A stretch of 64,000 nucleotides of DNA from contig NC_072805.1 in the NCBI RefSeq assembly GCF_028583425.1, positions 16,688,001 through 16,752,000 of the forward strand. Reading direction: 5' to 3'. Shown in pieces: positions 20,901 through 29,900 of the stretch; position 1 is the stretch's first letter; each line of letters begins with the position of its first letter. This stretch comes from Eublepharis macularius (Eukaryota; Chordata; Lepidosauria; Squamata; Eublepharidae). Below the pieces are notes generated by a model. That model searched no databases. It was not told the DNA's origin and was given only the letters and a program-made list of their open reading frames with translations. The translations under genes were made by a program, and so were the position numbers.

Positions 20901-23900
20901 TTTGGATCCCACTGGGGAGAGAGGTGGGGTATAAATGAAGTAAATAAATAATACAAAAATAAAATGAGCGTAGAACAGTGTAGCTCTGGTTGTAATTGCA
21001 CTGTGAAGGTAGTATGTATCAAGTATATATCAAGAGGAAGCATCTTCTCAAAAATTATGCTGACCCAATGTTTAGAGTAGTTCATAAATATAAACCTTAG
21101 TAGAGATGGTCTATACTCCCTTTGCTACAACCATGAAAAGGATTTATTATATGGCAAAAATGTACAGAGTCATATTTTGATGTATGTAACTAATAGAAGA
21201 CAAGAAAGACCGGGTTAGTTCACATTGCCAGAATGACAGAAATATTGTACATGAAGAGTGGGCCTGACTCATGGAAGTCAGAATATTAATATTTCAATTA
21301 AATGTAATTTAAAATACCATGTGCATTGGACAGACGCATATCCACAGAGTGCACCTGTTGTGTTGTAAACAATGTAGCAGATGCAAAAGGATATCTATAT
21401 TTGCCTCATGTATAGCATTCTCACATTTCTGACCCCATCATAGTTCAGTGCACATTTTGAGATGTTGTAGTTTTTATTTATATATAATATTACATCTCAC
21501 CCTTCCAGTAGACTTAAAACAGCTAGAGATTAAAACAGTAAAACTATGTATAGCTGATTAGAACAAGTCAATAAATTACCCCTGCTATCATAAGTTAACA
21601 GTAACAGAAATTCAGAAATCACCGGCATCAAAAATGACAACAGAAATATTGGCTCTGAATGTGTGGCAGATATTTGCAGCCCAGATATGCACACACTGGA
21701 AGAGTATACTATTAGTTTCCAAAAAAGTAGGACAAAATGATCTCAGCTTCCCCATACATCAGAGACTTCTTCCAGCTCAGTGGTCTCTGAGAGCAGAACA
21801 AAGCATTAGAAGAGAGCATTGAGCATCTTTCTCTCTCTCTCTCGCTCTTTCCAAAAGTACAAATGCATGGCATATTGTTACAGTGGTTTGAGTTTCTCAT
21901 TCCTGCAAGCAGCAACCAAAGAAATTGGTCTGGAAAGGAGAAAGTTGAAGGTTGAGATCATAAGACGTGGTTTTATTTGTTCAGAGGAGTTAGCCGTGTT
22001 AGTCTGTGGTAGCAAAACCAAAAAGAGTCCAGTAGCACCTTTAAGACTAACCAATTTTATTGTAGCATAAGCTTTCGAGAATCAAGTTCTCTTCGTCAGA
22101 TGCCATGCATCTGACAAAGAGAACTTGATTCTCGAAAGCTTATGCTACAATAAAATTGGTTAGTCTTAAAGGTGCTACTGGACTCTTTTTGGTTTTATTT
22201 GTGTGTCTTAAGTGAACTGCCCTGAGATCCATAGCCTTTTCTTTGATTTAATTCTGCTCTGGGGATGTAAAATAAACATGTTAAAAGGATGACATTTACT
22301 GTAGAGTATGACGGCCTATGAATATTTAAATTCAGATCCTTTGATTCAGATTGGAAAATAAAGCAATAAATGAGGAACTGGTCTTTTTTCAAATGCTAAA
22401 CGTCTAATATTTTCTAGGGAGATGATGCAAAGGGAAGACATTTCCTGAGTCATAGTCCCTTGAACCGTGGTGAGTGTTTCATTTAGTCACTCTTCCAACT
22501 CAGGGAAAAAATTACATGTATCCTGAAAGCTAGGAATTAAGAGTTCTTAAGAACCTGGTGCTGGTCTAATAGATATCTAAGGCTTAATTCTTACAAACAG
22601 CAAATGAGGTGCCTGGATTGTACCATTTCATACCCACTTGAATGCCCCTTCATACAAAAAATATGTCCCTGTAGATAGACAACAAAACGTAAAAGGGAAA
22701 GGTTCTGGCCAGATTTCTCCCTGACAAACTAGTTTTGAGTGCAGAGGAATCAGGGAGAGCTCTCCATCATGTGACACTTCTGAAATATAGGTCATTTACA
22801 CATGGCTTGGCTGCTTTGGGAAATGTATTTTTCTTTCCTGCTTCCCCTTCCCACAGTATTGTAATGGTTCTGTGCACCTTGTGGGTCTTTCCTGCAATCT
22901 TTCCCAAATCTGATTTGCTGTGATGTTTCAGGAAAGAAAGCAGTGAAGTATGGGTGGCACCCGTGTGAGTGAGAAAGTCGAAATTTTCTTTGTCCTGCAC
23001 GTATCCGTGCCATTTTCCCTGCATAGCAGCCACCTTTCTCCCACCTCCTGAGGGCTTTTTAAGAAATTGACAGTTGATAATATTGTTAGGAGTTATAATG
23101 TTCTAACAGTCTGTCTATCAGTTCCTCTGAATTCCAAGCTTTTGTTGTAAAAAGTAAGTCTTTTTGTTGTATAGCAATGTTTCCCCCTTTATAACTGTCT
23201 GCAGTAAAAAGGGGTATATAGTTACTTTTTGAAATGAAAGTTGAGAACCTGACGGATTGTTACAGCATTATATAATGTTATAACAATATGCCTAATGCCA
23301 ATTCTTTTTTTAAAAAGCCCCTGATGCTGTGTGTGTGTGTGGGTGGTGGGTGGAACGGCTGATGTGGGGGACTGGGAAAATTCAGGGAAACCTGCCGTGT
23401 GGAAGCCCCGTCGCCACTGTGCTGTATCAACAGCTAGAGCAGCAACAGGGAAACAACACAACACAAGCTGTTTATATCCTACTAGACTTGAGACTCTCAC
23501 CAACTGCTTGTAAGAATGATGCCTACATCTACATCTAAGAAAAATGGTTATAGCAAAATCCAGGAAATGCATGCTAAAGGTTGATCACTTCAACAGCCTT
23601 TTCTTCTCATTTGAAGTTTCTAATGATTGAATAGTTTCAGGTGGGCTGCCATGTTGCTCTGCAGTAGGACAGCAAGATTCGAGTCCAGTAACTCCTTGCA
23701 ACACCAATGAGATGTTCAGGGTATGAGCTTTTGAGAGTCAAGATTTCCTTCATCAAATATCCTTCATATCTGACAAAGGGAGCGTTGACTTTCGAAAGCT
23801 TTTACTTTGAAAATCTTATTGGTCTTCAAGGTGCTCCTGGCCTTGCATCTCTACGGCTGGATGTTTTTCTTAAGTTTTGTTTCACCACAACCACCTTTCC

Positions 23901-26900
23901 ATATCGAAAGTACGTCTTCCACAAGAAATTTTGAGTGGTTTCCTATTGCAGTCATTGTCATATGGGCTACATTGCCACTAACAAGCCAGTTGTGCAGCCA
24001 TTTGTCCCTGTTGCGCATCTCTCAGCTTATGCTTCAGGGCATCAAACAAACAGAGTTGCATTTCTAAATGGAACCTTCGCCTAAATGGAACCCAATTATG
24101 TATCTGCCTCTCTATAATTAGCACCTCTGTTTTCCCTAGAAAAGTTTTTGGACCAGAAGAAACTTATGATAGAGGCAAACAAGTGGATGAAAATACCTAA
24201 TGTGAATGAATTCATAGTGTAAACAATTTTAAATATAATTTGTTCTCAGATGCAATGAGTGGAACTCTGATGTATAGCCCTGCTGAAGCCTAAGCAACAG
24301 TGGAATAGGCTAGTCTTTAGATGGGAGACCAGTGCAAGCCCTTCAAGAAACGAAGCTATACATTTAACAGCATTTTCAAAATCATGTTTTCTCTCTGGTT
24401 ATCCTTTGCAGAGCACAAGCCCCTCTCTTCATCCCCACAAGCTCAAACTTCCTTGTGCCCCCAAGTAAGAAGCAGAGCTGGATTTGCTAAAGGAAGGTTT
24501 CGCGTTTCCTTTTCTGAAGGCTCCCCTTTAGATTTTTCTCATGGAGAAAAAGAAACGGGACGGAAATTGGACATACTTGATCTCGGCCGGGATGTTTCCC
24601 CAACCAGAAGACTGAATCCCAGTGATCCAGGGAGGACTAACCCCCAAGGAGTAGCCAGAGATATCAGGCTGGCATCCTCCTCTGCTGCCCACAGGGAGCT
24701 GCTTAAAAGACTTGCAGATGACAGGAAAGCAGCAGACGATGTCTTTAATTATAACTCCAAGCTTGCTAAGGAAGCCATGGCCACTACCCGGTCCTCATGC
24801 AGGGATTTCCTGGGACAATACGTGGACATGGACTCGGGTCATGACGAGACTTCTTTGAAGCACAGTTCAGGTGAAAACTTACTTATTTATTTAGTAGTCT
24901 GATTTCTTGTGGTTTAACTTCTCAAGGTTCTCAAGGAGTGGGATGTGCACCACTTCCGTAAGTGATGGGCAGGGCAAAGGCTTCCTTCGTTGCTAAGTTT
25001 CTTCCTTAGAGTCTCATTGCGAGGAAGGCAAGAATGCTCTCCAAGTGGTCCAATATCTCATCTGCCTGCCAATGCTGAGAATCTCAATCCTTTTCAAAAT
25101 GGTCTGAACAGGTAGAGTTACCTCCTTTGTGTTTGAGAATTCCTGTTTTTGCCCCAGATTCCACTACTAAAGTCAGTGTTGGCTGAATTCCAAAGTATGG
25201 CTGAGTATTATACTGCAAGTGATTCGATACTTGATGAAATATTTGCTTTCCCATCAGCTTCTGATCCCTTGTCCTTGTTCTCCCCTTATTGCTTTTCCTC
25301 TGGAAAGCCTAGGGCTTGTGGACAAAAGCCCATTGCCCCAGCAACATCCCTTTGGTTGTCAGTGGCTGATTAATCTGCCTGTCTTTTGAAGGTTGGAAGG
25401 CCTCTGCTCACAGTTTGCTCGTTGCATTCCTTGCTCTGCACAACTGAACTGGGAATTCAAGATGCCTCGTGGGAAGTGTAACTTTTGCTTCTTATGTCAC
25501 CTTCCTCTAGATGCAAAGCGGAACAGCCACTCGCTTCCATTAAGCAGCCCCACTTCTGCAGGCTTTGGGGATTTCCAGTCAAAGTGCAGACCTTTATCAG
25601 ATGAGATACTGCTTGAGGATTCACAGCCAGTTTCAGCACCGATGTCTGTGGCTAGGAAAGGGCACGAATCGCCAACCAGCCGGTCGCTCAGCCCTTTGAG
25701 AGTGGAGTTGAAACACAGCAAGAGCCCTGTGCATTGCTTTAAAGAGGCAAATATGGAGGCAAGTGCTTTGTTCCATACCATGGAACGGATAAAGCGATGA
25801 CAGGTCTCGGGGTTTGCCTGTTGTCGCCACAGCGGCCAAGACTGCGCATCAGGAAGTCGGCTTCCGCAGGGCAGGTTTCCCTGCATTTCCCCTGCCCCAG
25901 TGCTTGGAGTAGCCATCCCCCGCCCCCCATGCTACGAGGGGGGAGGGGTATTTTTCTAATTCTTTTTCAAACCGGTAATTGACATACCATTTTATCAGCA
26001 TATTGATTTATCAATTGCAAAGTAAAAAAATAACTTTCAATACTTTGTTATTATTATTGTTTTCTATTGTGCATTCATTTAAGTTAGATGTTTGCAAAGA
26101 TCTGGCAAATCTGTCTTCGCCTTTGCCTTTCTCTCTCTACTAGCGTCAGTGCAGTGAGCAGAAGAGAGGCCATGTGGGGACAGAAGGTCCCCTGGGTGCG
26201 GAGAGAAGTTCTCCTGTCGTTGTTGTCCTGCAGCAACTTCTGGAACTTGTGGATCGCTACTGGAGTGGCGCCGGCTCCCTTCTCCTCAATAAGGATTTCC
26301 TTGGTAGGCTGCTGGCCTAGAACCCTCCTTAGCTCTTCCCTTTGGGCGCTGTGCACAGACAACTTGCCTTTGTCCGTGGGCTCGTGTCAGCCTGTAGTGG
26401 AAGGACTTGCCCGCTGTGCTTTTCGGCTTTTTTGCACAACTTCATTTCTGATGAACCTCTGAGGACCTGGAACTCATCTTTCCCTTTTCCCAGGCCCACA
26501 CTCTTGGCCGCTTCTCCTTGGGGAGAAGATTTTCCAGGGTTAAAGGGGGTCTCCTGGGCAAGGCTGGGCACAGACAATTACTTCTGTATTTCCCAAATTC
26601 CTAAATGTGCCTGTTCAGGTATCAGAGCCTGTTTTTGCATTCCTGTTGTTCCATAGCTCCAGCCCGGGACTTGCTGGTGCATTTGATGGCTGCCGCCCCT
26701 TCACAGAAGGATGGTTCCTCCGCTGCCACACCAAGTTCAAACTCCGCAAGAATCAATTACAGGATTCTCAAGGACCAACTGAAGTATTCTCAGCACTTTC
26801 CGGACATAGACAAGTCTATGGTGTGTGTGTTTCACCTTTTATAAAACAAAAACAACCTCTGCCACCAACTGGTTACATTTTTATCCCATCTTTCTTCCAA

Positions 26901-29900
26901 GGAGCTCAGGAAATCTCCCTTACTCCATTTTGTCCTCACGACAAACCTGTGAGGTGGGTTAAGCTGCAAGAGAGAAGCCCTGTTGTAATGTTTGGGTGAA
27001 CATACATACAGCCTGTATGCACATGTGTTCACCCAGGGCTTTTTTCCTGGGAAAAGAGGTGCTGGAACTCGAGACTGCACAATGACGTCACTTCGGATCA
27101 GCTGGAACAAGGGGGGAGGTTTTAGAAGTTTAAATTGCCCTCGGCGAAAATGGTCACATGGCGGGTGGCCCCGCCCCCTGATCTCCAGACAGAGGGGAGT
27201 TTAGATTGCCCTCTGCGCCACTGAGCAGTGCGGAGGGCAATCTAAACTCCCCTCTGTCTGGAGATCAGGGGGCGGGGCCACCCGCCATGTGACCATTTTT
27301 AAGAGGTGCCGGAACTCCGTTCCACATCGTTCCCGCTGAAAAAAGCCCTGTGTTCTCCTGTTTATAAGAAAGTGCCACAATGCATATACACTTTACAAAT
27401 GAAACTGGGGACTAGTCCCTGGGTAAATGTGGAGTTTCAGTCACACATTCAACAGCACGTGTTGAATGTAGCAAGGGAAAGAATGCATTTATAAAGAAAA
27501 ACCAAGTGTATATGGATTGTATGTAAATTCACTGTAACTTGTGATCAGAGCTAGAGCCTGACCCAAAATCGTAGGTTTTGTCGCTGAGTGGAGATTTGAA
27601 CCTGGGTCTTCCCAGTCCTTTTCTGACACTAATCATTACACTACATAACGTTAATAAGTAAATGTACAAAATATACACAGAATCCACTTGATTATGAAGA
27701 ATAATATCAAACCAAGTGCACAAGAATGCAAACATTATTGTAGGATTCCAAGAGAACCTGAACTTTGACTACAATCTGATTGGAAAAGTTGGATTTTGTT
27801 TCTTGACCTATTCAGAATGGGTGTCAGCCGCCCCATGTGTACATAACATAATGAAACATAACATTCATAGCATCCTACCCTTCATAGTATTGGTATTATT
27901 GAGTGCATATATTCTGTTAGGAAAGCATTTAGACATACAGTTAACATAGAAGCACATAATAGATTTAGTCTACATTTAACAACCATATTAGCAGTGGTTG
28001 AGGAAGCATGAAAAGCACTTCCCAACAGCATCAAATCTGGACAAATTAATTGCTGTGGAAACAGTTTGGGTTCCCTCCTCCTTTATGTGGATGGAAGATC
28101 CCTTCCCCATTAGCACCGTTGTTTTTCCTGGACCTTCCTCTACCCCAGGTGCCATTGGAGGGCTTTTAAATAAAAAGCAGTAATTGCTAGGTCACTGTAG
28201 CGTTACAATGTTGCCATGATCTGCTAGTTCCCACTTTTTTTTTAAGGCTCTAACCCTTTTTGTTGCAGAGCTACAACAGTTCCCTTGTTTTAAAAAAAAA
28301 TCCTCCAGTGGTGGGAGGGGGCAACTGCTGTGGGGGGCTGAGGCAAAGAAATCACAGAGAAAAATGCCATGTAGGCAGATACTCCATTGCCACTGCAGTA
28401 GCAACCAAGCTGTACGTTTGCAATAACAACCAAACTGCACAGAGAATCGCTGTGTGGAAGCTGCCTAAATCAGGAGGATGAGTTAGAAGTACAGAGCCAG
28501 GGATAATGATAGAAAAGAGCAAGAGTCCAGTAGCACTAGTAAGACTAACAAATTTTGTGGTAGGGTAGGAGCTTTCGTGAGTCACAGCTCACTTCTTCAG
28601 ATACCTGTATCTGAAGAAGTGAACTGTGACTCACGAAAGCTCGTGGACTCTTGTTCTTTTCTACTGCTACCGACAGACTAACACGGCTACCCATCTTGAT
28701 CTATCTCCATGGAAGGGATAATGATGTCCTTCGCAGTTTGCACTAAAGATTTGTGCTTAGATCTGTCATCTCTTTAAAACTCTTTCAATATAAACCCAGT
28801 GGGTAGGCCACAAGTTGGAACAGGACTCTGGCACTAGGGGAATGCTTTTTCTACTGCCTTCCCTCCCCATGCTGATTTTCCTAATGCCCCTGCCCAACCT
28901 ATTTGCCCCAATGGGAAACATACAGAGGAAATAGATCCAGAGGAGTTAGCTGTGTTGGTCTGTAGTAGCAAAATCAAAAAGAGCCCAGTAGCACCTTTAA
29001 GACTAACAAACTTTACTGTAGCATAAGCTTTCGAGAATCACAGCTCTCTTCGTGCATCTGATGAAGAGAACTGATTCTCGAAAGCTTATGCTACAGTAAA
29101 GTTGGTTAGTCTTAAAGGTGCTACTGGGCTCTTTTTGATACAGAGGAAATGTAACATTGTATATCTAATAGTGATAGGTGGTCCCAGCATGCAGATCAAA
29201 AATCCACAAGGGGGGTGGCATGCACAAAATACTTGTAATTAAAAGTAATTAAATTAAATTAAGTAATTAAAAATGGGGGGGGGGCGCTAATGATGCCTGT
29301 GCATATGCATATGTTGCAGAAAATCTCAGCAGACATTTTGGGCTGCCTACCAAACAAAGATCTGCTTGAAAAAAGTATAGAAAAATACGTTTTGTTTTGT
29401 TTTTTTAAATGGTAGAGGATTGGCCAAGAGGGGAAAAATAGAGATGGTGAGAAGGAAAAATCAGGTGATTGAGGGAAGTTGGAAATGGACGGGGCCCTGG
29501 GGAAGCAGAGGCGGAAGAAGGGGCTGGCAAGAGGGATGCGATTTCCCCTCCCTTTGTGAGTCCTGTTTGCTTTCTTGTACTGCAAGGTCAGTGCCCTTTT
29601 TGCCGTTCCTGACCCTGTCAAAGGAGGCCCTTTCTGTCCTGCCCTAACCCTCTTGCTGCTTCTTCCTCCCTGGCAGAAACCAGAGGAGAGCCAGGTGCCA
29701 TCTTTCAGTGAAGTCGGTGGGGAAGCAAGTGCTACTCTGAATTACAATTGCCAGGGGAAACATTCATTCTCTTATGGTAAGTCTCAGCAGAGCAGAGGAC
29801 AGAAATACTTTAAATAACAAAGATTGGAATTCCAGAGGAGTCACCAGGTGTTGGTCAGCTGTGTTCAAATTAGCAGAGGGTTGTTTTTTAAAGTCTAACA

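Larger units (their letters stand above)
28511..28713. mobile_element. Snap-back Penelope-like short element with 12-bp TSD
   Basis: Perfect TSD AGGGATAATGAT (28499-28510, 28714-28725). The left arm is cut at AGAAAAGAGC; the right arm runs on into a tail of about 50 bp (CAGACTAACACGGCTACC). Hinge CAGATACCTGTATCTG. Confidence 0.75.

Noticed and set aside
24321-24902. Long frame taken as a stand-alone gene
   Set aside because: Only 24412-24870 is coding; it is LRRC36 exon 8 with matching splice sites and phases.
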